Assembly (NCBI RefSeq): GCF_032854445.1
Contig: NW_027018442.1
Coordinates: forward strand, 1 to 26,242
DNA from: Liolophura sinensis
Taxonomy: Eukaryota; Mollusca; Polyplacophora; Chitonida; Chitonidae
Direction of reading: 5' to 3'
DNA: 26,242 bases
Shown: piece by piece, positions 9,510 to 18,543 of the stretch
Layout: each line of letters starts with the position of its first letter
How positions within the stretch are numbered: the first letter of the stretch is position 1
Program-made: the position numbers and the translations under genes
The notes under the pieces: generated by a model
Told to the model about the DNA's origin: nothing
Database searches by the model: none
The model's input: the letters and a program-made list of their open reading frames with translations, nothing else

Positions 9510-9976
9510 TAGTTTTATTTTTTGCTCAACAATATCAGATTCGCAAAGCAGTAAAGATTGTAATTCAGAAGACTTCTGTGTACGTTTCTCAATAATTTCA
9601 GTTGACGTCTTCAGAATTCCATGGACAGGATGGCTTGATCATCAAACGTTGTTATCAGGCAGGAGGATGCATTGTAGTACTGAAGAGCCAATTGCACAGT
9701 TTGCATTTTGTGTTGTGCACAAGGTGCAAGTTCAATTCAAGCCTTGGATGGCAATAAGCAGTTGAAGGCACTAGTTTAAAGGCTGTTTTTACTAGTTTCA
9801 GATCACCAATACAGAATACAGTGAAAACCCAACTTTGAGAAGCTCGTCAGTTGCCCTGTTTACTTGCCAAAAGGCGAGTGGTTTACTCTGGTTTTTCATC
9901 CATGAAACTGAGTGAAATATTCTTAATGTCAATGTGTGAACTCTTAATGCAACAGATAACACAACTCACCATAACA
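9510..9976 (+). other. Intergenic DNA with an unassigned splice-acceptor-like open frame
   Basis: After TTTCTCAATAATTTCAG (AG at 9600-9601) a 51-codon frame runs from 9602 to TAA at 9755-9757 (start LTSSEFHGQDG, end NSSLGWQ). No family is recognised. It could be an alternative DTWD1 last exon or chance. Confidence 0.2.
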
Positions 9977-10117
9977 CAGCAAAACCTGTGGATGGTGGTA
10001 GGTTTCCAACTTATTCTGCCTGGTTTCCTCCCGCCATAATGCTGGACGTCATTGTATAGGTGAAATATTCTTGAGTAGGGCGCAAAACACCAATCAAATA
10101 AATAAATAAAAAATAAG
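9977..10117 (+). mobile_element. SINE-A, 3'-half fragment
   Basis: It runs from ACCTGTGGATGGTGGTAGGT through TGGTTTCCTCCCGCCATAAT and GTGAAATATTCTTGAGTAGG to CACCAATCAAATAAATAAAT. The head is absent. Confidence 0.85.
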
Positions 10118-10465
10118 ACAGCAAAGAAAGGAAATAAAGAGTTTTCATTGTTCGCAGAACATTTAATAAATAAGGCAGTTAACAAATAAATGAATTGTAA
10201 AACAAATTCTGTAATACGTATGCTGTAAATGTGAAGACCTTTATCTGAATTTTTGATCAATTTAAGCTGAATTTTATACTTAACATAAAATATAATCCAT
10301 TTTGTAAAAAAATACGTTTATTACAATATGTACATATACAAGACAAGTTAGATACTGCTAACCATTTTATCACAGTTGACAGATCACAGAACTGAAAATC
10401 AGTATAACAGGGAGTTCAGTATAAAGCTATCAGCAGGTATCTCCAATCTAACGTTGACCTACACT
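10118..10465. other. AT-rich intergenic DNA
   Basis: No gene or repeat recognised between two SINE-A copies. Confidence 0.5.
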
Positions 10466-10731
10466 GAGCCTCCGTGGCTCAGTTGGTTAGCGCGCCAGCA
10501 CAGCATAATGACCTAGGAGTCTCTCACCAATGCGGTTGCTGTGAGTTCAAGTCCAGTTCATGCTGGCTTCCTCTCCGATCGTAAGTGGGAAGGTCCGACA
10601 GCAACCTGTGGATTGTCGTGGGTTTCCCCCGGGCTCTGCCCGGTTTGCTCCCATCATAATGCTGGCCGCCGTGGTATAAGTGAAATATTCTTGAGTATGG
10701 CGTGAAATGCCAATCAAATAAATAAATAAAA
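10466..10731 (+). mobile_element. SINE-A, full length
   Basis: The head GAGCCTCCGTGGCTCAGTTG carries the A box, GTGAGTTCAAGTCCAGTTC the B box; the body and AATCAAATAAATAAATAAAA tail are intact. Target duplications are not obvious. It lies in the convergent intergenic region, antisense to KLHDC9. Confidence 0.9.
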
Positions 10732-10744
10732 TAACTGTTTTTTT

Positions 10745-10772
10745 GTTTGTTTGATTGGTGTTTTAGGCCTTA
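10745..10772 (-). repeat. Inverted SINE-A tail scrap
   Basis: TTTGATTGGTGTTTTAGGC is the reverse complement of the SINE-A end (TAAAACACCAATCAAA). It directly follows the plus-oriented copy, so two tails face each other and could pair as a hairpin. Confidence 0.6.
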
Positions 10773-10840
10773 GTCAACTCCGCCTACGACTGCTTTGTGC
10801 GCGATGCCCCAGGATTGTATACATGCAGTTGTTGTCATTA

Positions 10841-10846
10841 TTTATT
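10841..10846 (-). terminator. Likely polyadenylation signal of KLHDC9
   Basis: AATAAA on the minus strand, 129 bases after the KLHDC9 stop codon, in DNA outside the neighbouring SINE. It is the first canonical hexamer downstream of the gene. Inferred from the motif and its position only. Confidence 0.45.
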
Positions 10847-10974
10847 CTGTACACCAAAGATTTCCACATGTACATAAAGGAGGATGCCATGTAAAGTTCA
10901 GTGTATGACAGATTTATCACCTCTATCTCCACACACTTCTTCACAACCTGCCAGTCATCACCTCTATATCGTGG

Positions 10975-12018
10975 TCAGCTAATGGTCAGCTCTCTTACAT
11001 CTCCACATACTTGTCCACGGCCTGTCAGTCCTCCATGTAAAAGGACACGATTCCCATCAGTGCAGCACACATGGCCTGCACGCCCTAAGCTCTGCCCTCG
11101 AACAGCAAACCACTGGACACTGGGCTTGATGGTGACCAGGTACATCTCCCCTACAGGCTCACGGATGCGCCCATCAAAAGTCTCCCCTCCGTGAACAAAA
11201 ATAAACCCAGGCCCAGAGAGAGCGATGTGATTTTTCCGACCACACGGGACTTTAGTCAGTGGTGTGCAAAGGAAGTTTGACAGTTTGGAGAAAATTGGGC
11301 CAGAGGATGGAGGGAATGACGACGGTGAAAATCGCAACAGCCTCTCTAACAGCTGATCACCGCGTCCGCCGATGATGTACGCTGCGTTCCCCACAATGTT
11401 TGTTGTATGGCCAGATCTGGAAGACACTGAGCTGGTGTAGTTACAATACTTACACACTCTCTTCTCCACGTCACATGACAAAATGTAGGCGTCACCATGG
11501 CAACGCTGCATGTGAAGCCCGCCTTCGCGCCCTATCACGAGAATTTCTCCTGAGGCTAACAACGAAGCTGTGTGTGCACTAAGGCCACCTTGATCAGAGA
11601 AGCCGAGGACTTGCGGCATAGTCCACTTTCGTTTATCTGTATCATATATGTACACAGCACTTGTGCGGACTTTACCATCCCATCCTCCGATCAAAACAAT
11701 GTAGCGGTTTTCAATCACAACACAAGCATGATGGCTAAGTGCAGGACTTCCTGCCTCCTGAATTTCTATCCATTCCGACGTCGACATGTTGTAACTGTGG
11801 AATTTATTTGACGGAGTAGGAGAGCTCTTTTCTTCAACTCCTCCATGAAGATATAAAACGTCGCCCAATATGCAACCTGCATGAAATGCAATCAGTGGAC
11901 CAGCTGCAAGCGCCTCCCACTTGACTGTCTGCATGACCTCTGCATTGTGTTTTACAGCTGCAGTATGGTGCACTTTGAGGGTGCGGTCACTGTTTCTGAT
12001 TTTAAGCCTTGCTGCCAT
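10975..12018 (-). CDS. KLHDC9: Kelch domain-containing protein 9 homologue, single exon
   Basis: This is an uninterrupted 347-residue frame from ATG at 12018 to TGA at 10975, near the 349 residues of human KLHDC9. Kelch-type double glycines mark six beta-propeller blades: 59-60, 111-112 (VLIGGWDG), 163-167 (GREGG), 217-218, 277-278 (HGGET) and 329-330. The GGWDG, SxHT, GREGGxHxQR, SRSGH and GGET strings in this order are those of the KLHDC9 family rather than generic kelch proteins. Human KLHDC9 (KARCA1) was reported as a cyclin A1 partner; the molecular role here is unknown. The frame is open nine codons further upstream but only from TTG, so ATG at 12018 is chosen. It converges on DTWD1, with about 1.9 kb between the two stop codons. 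The lack of introns is notable because the human gene is split. Confidence 0.9.
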   Translation of the reverse strand: MAARLKIRNSDRTLKVHHTAAVKHNAEVMQTVKWEALAAGPLIAFHAGCILGDVLYLHGGVEEKSSPTPSNKFHSYNMSTSEWIEIQEAGSPALSHHACVVIENRYIVLIGGWDGKVRTSAVYIYDTDKRKWTMPQVLGFSDQGGLSAHTASLLASGEILVIGREGGLHMQRCHGDAYILSCDVEKRVCKYCNYTSSVSSRSGHTTNIVGNAAYIIGGRGDQLLERLLRFSPSSFPPSSGPIFSKLSNFLCTPLTKVPCGRKNHIALSGPGFIFVHGGETFDGRIREPVGEMYLVTIKPSVQWFAVRGQSLGRAGHVCCTDGNRVLLHGGLTGRGQVCGDVRELTIS

Positions 12019-12045
12019 AGATACATGTAGATGGCCCACTGACAA

Positions 12046-12415
12046 CTATTTTGTGAAACGCGTAATTTCACCACGAATCTGTGTCGGTTAAAGTTACGAA
12101 GTTGCTTAACATCAGGCACATGTCCACAACTTGCCTGAGCTTTGATTCACACGATTCTGAAGTTTCATCTTCGCAATGTACAAGGCGTCTACACCCGCTG
12201 CACGAGCACCGTACTCCTCCGTTATATTCCTCTACGTTAATTAACCAATGTCATACACCTGACCCTCAGAGGCTGCACTGATTTCCTTCTGACTAGAATA
12301 CATCTGCCATGTATTCTGTTACATTAGCCTGTAGAAACAGTAAAAATGAAAAGTAATGTTACAAACAACTGCTTTCAGTGGCATTTAGAGGTTGGTAAGT
12401 TAATACACTAACAAG
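12046..12415. other. DNA upstream of KLHDC9
   Basis: The KLHDC9 promoter should lie here because transcription runs to lower coordinates. The part up to about 12240 is richer in CpG than the flanks, but no clear core-promoter motif is seen. Confidence 0.35.
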
Positions 12416-12417
12416 AT

Positions 12418-12738
12418 GGATATGCAACTTCTTGGTTTATTAACATGTTTTGAAGTATAATTTTCGTCCATGACTAACCTGCTCAGTTATCCCGATTCTG
12501 AGAGTTCTGTTGATTTTAGAAACGTCTTTTTAGGTTTGCTTGGAACATGCAATGATGCTCTATGAGAAAATTGTAAATTTCAGCATCAAAAGTAGTATTT
12601 TGTGACATTTATTTGCCTCTAAAAATGCACTTTTGTGGGTGAAATTTTAGGGTAGTTACTGATAACATAGTCACTTGATAACGATGTTAGTAACTACATT
12701 GAAACGTTGTGTTAATAAACCAAGAAGTTCTATACCCA
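12418..12738. mobile_element. Inverted-repeat element (MITE-like)
   Basis: A perfect 20-bp inverted repeat, AACTTCTTGGTTTATTAACA at 12426-12445 and its complement at 12710-12729, extends about 10 bp outward with mismatches (TGGATATGC versus TGGGTATAG). There is no coding capacity, and no target duplication is evident. Confidence 0.65.
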
Positions 12739-12800
12739 CAAGGAACATTGTGTTTGTTTTTACAAATGTGCAAAATTTTTCATTACACAGACAGTAACAA

Positions 12801-13272
12801 GACATGAATGTGATGGTTCACCTCAATACATAAATCAATACAGCCTTGCAGGAGGCACATGAATGCGAAGGTTCACCTTGATACATAAATCAATACAGCC
12901 GTGCAGGAGGCACATGAATGCGAAGGTTCACCTCGATACATAAATCAATACAGCCGTGCAGGAGGCACATGAATGCAAAGGTTCACCTCAATACATAAAT
13001 CAATACAGCCATGCAGGAGGCACACAAATGCAAAGGTTCACCTCAATACATAAATCAATACAGCCGTGCAGGAGGCACACAAATGCGAAGGTTCACCTCG
13101 ATACATAAATCAATACAGCCATGCAGGAGGCACATGAATGCAAAGGTTCACCTCAATACATAAATCAATACAGCCATGAAGGAGGCACACAAATGCAAAG
13201 GTTCACCTCAATACATAAATCAATACAGCCGTGCGGGAGGCACACGAATGCAAAGGTTCACCTCAATACATA
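12801..13272 (+). repeat. 55-bp minisatellite, about 8.6 units
   Basis: CAGCC recurs at 12841, 12896, 12951, 13006, 13061, 13116, 13171 and 13226, exactly 55 bp apart. The unit runs CACATGAATGCGAAGGTTCA, CCTCGATACATAAATCAATA, CAGCCGTGCAGGAGG. Variation is limited to a few sites (G/A in GCGAAGG, CACATG/CACACA, GTGCA/ATGCA). Confidence 0.96.
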
Positions 13273-13941
13273 ATTTACTTTTTGGAGATCACTCTTTTCC
13301 CATTTACCTTCGTGCCGGATAACACAGTAGCTATGAATGAATTTTGTGATCTATGGTAATTAACCCAGACACAGGGCATCAAGGACAAAACATCAAGGAC
13401 AAAACATCAAGGACGGGACATCCCTCTCGAGCTTCATGCCATTACGGGCAAAATGTGTAAACCCTGAGGTACCCCTTACTAACATCTTACATTGTGATCG
13501 GGATTCCAATTCACATCCGACTTACCCGGTGATCAATTAGCAATTTATTAAGACGATTAATTAACAAACATGCATGTCATGAACAAAGGAATATACCCAC
13601 AGTGATATTGTGCTTTTGATACATGTATGTAAAACCTGAGCTCAATACATGCAGAACTTTTTCAGATATCGCCCATTTAACCAGGTCATATCAATCACCA
13701 TGCAAGAGTTGTTTCCCCTTAGTGCTTCATTTCTGATTGAGGAGTTGAAAGAGAAACCTGGAAATTAGTGAAATTTCATGAAATTGACTACCATGAGTAC
13801 ATTTTCTCTGCAAATGCATGATAATTTTTTTGTTTCAGTTGGTTCAATTCTAATGCAAAGTGACTCGTCTTCCAAAGAGCTGCACCAAAGCTCTGTAAAG
13901 CAAATTCCATAGATACACAAATAACTAAATTCTCTTCAAGT
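13273..13941. other. Non-coding DNA after the 55-bp array
   Basis: A 14-bp tandem repeat, CATCAAGGACAAAA, starts at 13377, 13391 and 13405. At 13592-13617, TATACCCACAGTGATATTGTG resembles 12731-12755, so the minisatellite is bracketed by two imperfect direct repeats. Confidence 0.6.
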
Positions 13942-14050
13942 GACTTATTTATCTGATTGGTATTTTTCACCGTATCTCAGAATCTTTCGGTTATACGACG
14001 GTAGCCACCTTTAGGCGGGAGGAAGCTGGACAAAACCCGAGGGAACCCAG
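13942..14050 (-). mobile_element. SINE-A, diverged 3'-end fragment
   Basis: The reverse complement holds GTATAACCGAAAGATTCTGA, then ACGGTGAAAAATACCAATCA and GATAAATAAG; TTATACGACGGTAGCC and GGCGGGAGGAAGCTGG on the plus strand are the SINE-A landmarks. Confidence 0.75.
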
Positions 14051-14084
14051 CATCCTTTCTCTAGTCCGAGTACACTGACTGTTG

Positions 14085-14777
14085 GTTGAGAAATATTTGG
14101 ATATGACATATGCATGGCTGCTTAGCCTAAAGTCAGAAACCAGCACATTTGACTAAATGGTGTGGAACAGGTAGCTGCCCAAATACCCACTCCACCTACC
14201 TCTAGCTGGTCAAATCCACGTCGTATCATCTCCCCTTTCAACTGCCACACAAAATTTTGCAATGATAATCCAATAAAGTATTGTTTTACGCATAAAATGC
14301 CTCCACGCCATACCGTTCCCAGTGACTTGAACACCACTGTCATTTGCCTCGTTGTTTGACTGGTCACATGAATCGTCACCAACAGTCAAACTTACAGACT
14401 CCATAATGTGAAGTTGACTTAAGCTAAGATAGTGCAAAATCATTATACTACATATAACCCAATTCTAAAATCTTAAAAATTGTGTTTGCAAAAATAATGC
14501 ATGAGACTAAGGTTATCGGTACAAAAAAAAGTCTGCTTTTGGGCACTTTCCTAAAGTTGTATTCACCTATTTTAAATACATGGTGGCCATCCTGAAAATA
14601 GGATGTTGCCACATGACCTTTATCATTACAAAAGTTTGTGTGGCAACTGGAAGGGGACATGTTACAAGGTGGATTTGACCAGGTAGACTACCTGTTCCAC
14701 GAAATTTAACCCAATGCCCTGGTCTCTGACTTTAGGCTGGGCAGCCATGAATATGGCGTAGCCAAATGTTTCTCAAC
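14085..14777. mobile_element. Foldback element with ~155-185-bp inverted repeats
   Basis: The left arm, 14085-14268, aligns with the complement of 14623-14777. Paired blocks are GTTGAGAAAYATTTGG, CATGGCTGC-AGCCTAAAGTC, GTGGAACAGGTAG, CTGGTCAAATCCAC and CTGCCACACAAA-TTTTG-AATGATAA. The left arm has about 29 extra bases (CTGCCCAAATACCCACTCC region). The loop of about 350 bp has no gene. The class of element is unknown. Confidence 0.82.
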
Positions 14778-15187
14778 TTTAAAAAGTTGTTGACTTCAAA
14801 AAGTTTATGAACAAATATACTCATATCACTGCAATACGGGTGTATAAAACTGTTACACAACTGTTTCACCAACAACAAACGAGTAAATGGGCATAGTTTT
14901 GTCAATGGAAGTTTTAAATGAAATCTATGGCAAGCTCGATAGAGCTATTTGTTGGCACAAAGTATTAACGTAAGAAAATTCCTATACCTGCGAGTTGTAT
15001 GAAGACAGTGAAAAATGAAAGCTGTGAACAGTTAGACCTTCCTTCCTGAGATCTGTCTTGGAGAGTTTTGGAGATTGTGAGATGAGTTTCTTGATCATGC
15101 GTCTCTTCTTAAATGTCTGTTCATCAAGTTAGTGGTCCTGTTACTACCAGAAATCTGAAACAGTATTCGAAAACAAATGGGTAAGAC
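14778..15187. other. Non-coding DNA
   Basis: It starts with the small palindrome AACTTTAAAAAGTT at 14775-14788. Nothing else is recognised. Confidence 0.45.
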
Positions 15188-15402
15188 AATATATTTATTT
15201 ATATATTACTCAAGAATAATTCACTTATTATCACATTTTGGTTTGAGGAAACCAGGGTAGAGCGTTGGAGAAACCCATGACCATCAGCAGTTTGCCGACA
15301 GACCTTCCGACGTAGAACCAGTATGACCCGGACTTGAACTCACGATGATTACATTGGTGAGATGGATCATTGTGCTGAGACAGATTACATCCCTCGATGT
15401 AC
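15188..15402 (-). mobile_element. SINE-A, strongly diverged copy
   Basis: On the plus strand the order is reversed: TATTTATTTATATATTACTC, CAAGAATAATTCACTTAT, GAGGAAACCAGGGTAGAG, GAGAAACCCATGACCATC, CAGACCTTCCGACGTAGAAC, GGACTTGAACTCACGATGA and CATTGGTGAGATGGATCATT, all SINE-A landmarks. Confidence 0.78.
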
Positions 15403-15449
15403 CTTCTCGCGTCCACAGCTGAATTCAAACGAAAAGGCCACCACACTTA

Positions 15450-16060
15450 ATGCATTTATGCATCAATAAATTATCCCACAGGAAGTTTAAAAAGCTTCAC
15501 ATTTTGTCTTTGAATTGCACCCACTGAAAACAAAACGAAAGCTCCACCACATATTTCATTTTAATGACTCAGTCGCAAACTGTCTCCTGAACCCATGATT
15601 TATTTATTTTATCTGGTTGGTGTTTTACGCCGTACTCAATTCCATTTCACTTATACGACGGCCGCCAGCACTATGGTGGGAGGAAACCGGAAAGTGCCTG
15701 GGGGAAACACACGGCCATCTGCAGGTTGCTGGCAGACCTTCCCATTTACGGCCGGAGAGGAAGCCAGCATGAGCTGCACTTGGACTCACAGCGACCGCAT
15801 TGGTGAGAGGCTCCTAGGTCATTACGCTGCGCTAGTGCACTAACCCAGTTAACCACACAGGCCCCGCAGAATCCGTGAACTCATCTGTATCCACTTATGT
15901 TATCCAAACTCTGGTTTGCCTTTAACCATATGAGCGAGAGGTAGGAGTGACACAACATCTTGTTTTGGTTGCTTTAAGATGGCGCATTACATGGCTTTGT
16001 CAGAATCTCAGTTTAAAAAATTGATTTATTGAGACACCAGATACATCATAAAAAAAATGA
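15450..16060 (+). repeat. Interspersed repeat family C, copy 3, split by a SINE
   Basis: 15450-15598 matches the start of copies 1 and 2 (TTTATGCATCAATAAATTAT, CCCA, GAAGTTTAAAAAGCTTCAC), and 15866-16060 matches their end (ACTCTGGTTTGCCTTTAACC, ATATGAGCGAGAGG, CAGAATCTCAG, then CCAGATACATCATAAAAAAA). A SINE-A copy lies between the two parts, so it inserted into this repeat. Confidence 0.7.
15599..15865 (-). mobile_element. SINE-A, full length, nested in family C
   Basis: All SINE-A parts are present in reverse order, from TTTATTTATTTTATCTGGTT through GTTTTACGCCGTACTCAATT and GGCCGGAGAGGAAGCCAGC to GTTAACCACACAGGCCCC. B box on the minus strand: GAGTCCAAGTGC. The nearby 9-bp pair TGAACCCAT (left) and TGAACTCAT (right) could be a decayed target duplication. 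Confidence 0.9.
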
Positions 16061-16375
16061 CAGTTGTCCCACAGGTCTGTTTCCTCCCCTCTTCCCGATT
16101 AAAACAGATTACATTACTTGCTGTCTTTCCTTTTAAAATATAAAGTATCGTAACAAAAACTGAATGGTAACATAATCAGATGCTTCTAGCCCAGAAAACT
16201 GGTGGGAAAATACACACATGTACTGGACACGCTTGATGTACAGCTGAACCTGGAAAAAACTGCGAGATAGCATTTTAAATAACACACAGTATCATTAGTT
16301 TGAATCAACAGCGTTTTACCCCGACCGAGAACTGGCTGCGGGCAGTGATTGATAATTGACCCACTTGGATTTACG
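16061..16375. other. Non-coding DNA
   Basis: Nothing recognised between the family C copy and the next SINE. Confidence 0.45.
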
Positions 16376-16552
16376 TATTTATTTGATTGGTGTCTAACAC
16401 CATGCTCAAGAATATTTCACTTATACCACGGCAGTAAGCAGTATGGTGGGAGAAAACCGGACAGAGCACGAAGGAAACTCACAACCATCCACAGGCTGCT
16501 GGCAAACCTTCCCACTTACAACCAAGCAAGCCAGCATGATACTTGGACTTAC
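16376..16552 (-). mobile_element. SINE-A, head-truncated copy
   Basis: In reverse order: TATTTATTTGATTGGTGTCT, CTCAAGAATATTTCACTTAT, GTATGGTGGGAGAAAACCGG, AACCATCCACAGGCTGCTGG, CAAACCTTCCCACTTACAAC and GCCAGCATGA. It stops before the tRNA head. Confidence 0.85.
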
Positions 16553-17040
16553 ACTTTCGCCAAATTTGTGGCAGTGAAGGTATGGAATTGTGGGCGTATT
16601 GTTACTTTATTAATGTTGTTCACTTCTCGCTGCATGACTCATGAAATTTGGCAGGCCTACCCATAATTTAATTTGGATCTCAGACTAAATGACAGAAGGG
16701 GGGCAGTTTACAAAAGAAAAAAAAAGGTTGTGTGAAAGGTAAGTAGTTATACTCTTAATTGCGTTATCCCAGCCTTGTGTAAAGCTATGTAAGTTAATGT
16801 TGACTAGACACTATGTTTAAATACAAAATCAGAAAGCATACACCGGCTGTACACGAAGAATGATGGTGTTGTTGTTGACATGTGCGTCAGGCAAAGTCGC
16901 TGTCAAATTTCAGGAGACGCTTATTCGTGCACAGAAAGAATAACTGTTTCCTGGTAAATCAATGCATCAAAGCTTTGAGTAACTCTGCACAATTTCACTG
17001 AGAGTATTACTTTTTCCTCACGAAGCGTCCTCAAAGTGTC
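16553..17040. other. Non-coding DNA
   Basis: Nothing recognised apart from short homopurine and homopyrimidine runs. Confidence 0.4.
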
Positions 17041-17440
17041 AAGTGTTTGCTCGTCTCTAGGCGCGTGCACACTGACAGAGCCCGGATGTGAATATTACCC
17101 ACAGTTCCCGGTAAGATCTGCACGAAGAAGAAGGGGAATGCTGGCGGAAGCGAACACAAAACCTCGACAGATTTCCCACGATTTTCTGCCTTACGGCGTC
17201 TCTGATTGACGTCATTGGTAGGTATAAGTGAAGTACGTGAAGTTTTTTACCAGGATGCATCCAGTTGAAGGGACTGGCATCGGTTTTTTTAGCCAGAACA
17301 AGAAGTTTTTCCGATGGAAAATTGCGACGGCCCACCCGGCATTCGAGCTGATTGAAATGGAGATGCCTCAATGATACACGCAGAAATTTTCACTCGCGGT
17401 TTTTTCTCGGCAGTTTATCACGTGCACAGAAAGTAGATCC
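17041..17440 (+). promoter_or_regulatory. CpG-richer patch with CRE and CCAAT motifs and a small ORF
   Basis: Contains the full palindromic CRE TGACGTCA (17207-17214), overlapping an inverted CCAAT (ATTGG, 17214-17218), and a donor-like GTAAGA at 17111. After TTTTTTACCAG an ATG at 17255 opens a 39-codon frame (starts MHPVEGTGIGFF, ends EMEMPQ) to TGA at 17372-17374. No homology is recognised. It could be a promoter and first exon of an unseen gene, or chance. Confidence 0.28.
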
Positions 17441-17904
17441 ATAATCAGTTTGCATAGTGAGGTGTTCCCATGTTCATTTTTTCCTGAAATTAAACGTTGC
17501 ACAAGATAAAAAAACACGGCTCATTTGTCCGATCACATGTATATCCTAAATTTATATCAACGCCCATGTTAGGGATGATGTCGGCTTTCAAGGTTGGTCT
17601 GAAAGGATATGGTGCCACGTTTACTTCAAATAAATTCTCAGCATACTCAATAATGGTTTATCATTTCACTGAACATGATAGAAACTATACTGATATAACA
17701 TTCTGTATCTTGATCAAAGCACACAATATTTGTTTCACTTTCAAATTTGTGCAGGCAGCTGCAGCTACCCAGTACTCGTTGTTGTTGGTTAGATTCTAAA
17801 GAAAGCGCCACATGTGAATATGGTTGAATGAATGCTTTGGCAACTGCTTTAAGTCAGGTTTAGGATTAGGGATAATGGGTAGCTCTGGTTTCCTCAACCC
17901 ATAA
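17441..17904. other. Non-coding DNA
   Basis: A short open frame (17497-17799) has no recognisable domain and reads like random AT-rich sequence. Nothing else is seen. Confidence 0.4.
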
Positions 17905-18265
17905 ATCTGGCAGAGCCCTGGAGAAACCCACTACCATCCACAGGTTGCTGGTGGACTTCCACTTAAGGCTGAAGAAGTCAACATGAGCTGGATTTGAACT
18001 CACAGCGACCGCATTGGTGAGAAGCTCCTGGGTCATTGCAGCCGTGCTGGCATGCTAACCTCCTCGGCCACAGAGGCTCATGGGTCATTGTGCCATGCTG
18101 GCGTGCTTAACCTCCTCAGCCACGGAGGCTTGTGGGTCATTGTGCCGTGCTGGCGTGCTAACCTCCTCAGCCACAGAGGCTCATGGGTCATTGTGCCGTG
18201 CTGGCGTGCTAACCTCCTCGGCCACAGATGTCTATGAGTCATTGCGCCGCACTGGCGTGCTAACT
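17905..18265 (-). mobile_element. SINE-A with tandemly amplified tRNA-like head
   Basis: 17905-18020 is a SINE-A body in reverse (GGCAGAGCCCTGGAGAAACC, CCACAGGTTGCTGG, GATTTGAACTCACAGCGACC). The 5' head that follows is present about five times in tandem instead of once. The 3' tail is missing. Confidence 0.85.
18021..18262 (-). repeat. 51-52-bp tandem array, five units, of the SINE head
   Basis: GGTCATTG starts at 18031, 18083, 18135 and 18186, and its variant AGTCATTG at 18237: spacings 52, 52, 51, 51. Each unit reads CTCATGGGTCATTGTGCCGT, GCTGGCGTGCTAACCTCCTC and GGCCACAGAGG, which is the reverse complement of the A-box half of the SINE head. Confidence 0.93.
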
Positions 18266-18390
18266 CCTTTGCCAGGGACGTCCCCGGCTATCCATGTGAA
18301 TGCACATATACGTATCAAAATTATAAAGAAAGTTGGCCCATTCATACACATGCACAAGAAATTTGACTCGTACAGTGTCGGTCAGCAAAC

Positions 18391-18543
18391 GAGCAGAGCC
18401 CCAGGAGAAACCCACGAACATGTGCAGGTTGCTGATGGACCTTCCCATGTCCATCAGAGGACGTTGATGTGCGCTGGACTTGAACTTACAGAAATTGCAT
18501 TAATTGTGCTGGCACGATAACCACCTGGACTACAGAGGCCCCC
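18391..18543 (-). mobile_element. SINE-A, 5'-half fragment
   Basis: In reverse order: GAGCAGAGCCCCAGGAGAAA, CCCACGAACATGTGCAGGTT, GCTGATGGACCTTCCCATG, CTGGACTTGAACTTACAG and GGACTACAGAGGCCCCC. The 3' tail is missing. Confidence 0.82.

Noticed and set aside
12019-12045. Nine extra N-terminal codons for KLHDC9
   Set aside because: That frame has only a TTG as start; the ATG at 12018 gives the family's usual length.
12801-13272. CRISPR-like regular spacing
   Set aside because: The whole 55-bp unit repeats with no unique spacers, and the window is animal DNA; it is a minisatellite.
17057-17371. 104-residue minus-strand frame
   Set aside because: It lacks an ATG at its start, has no recognisable domain and overlaps the CpG patch by chance.
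18052-18520. Plus-strand frames with repeated SATEAHGSLCRAGVLT peptide
   Set aside because: They are produced by the 51-52-bp array of the SINE head, not a repeat protein.
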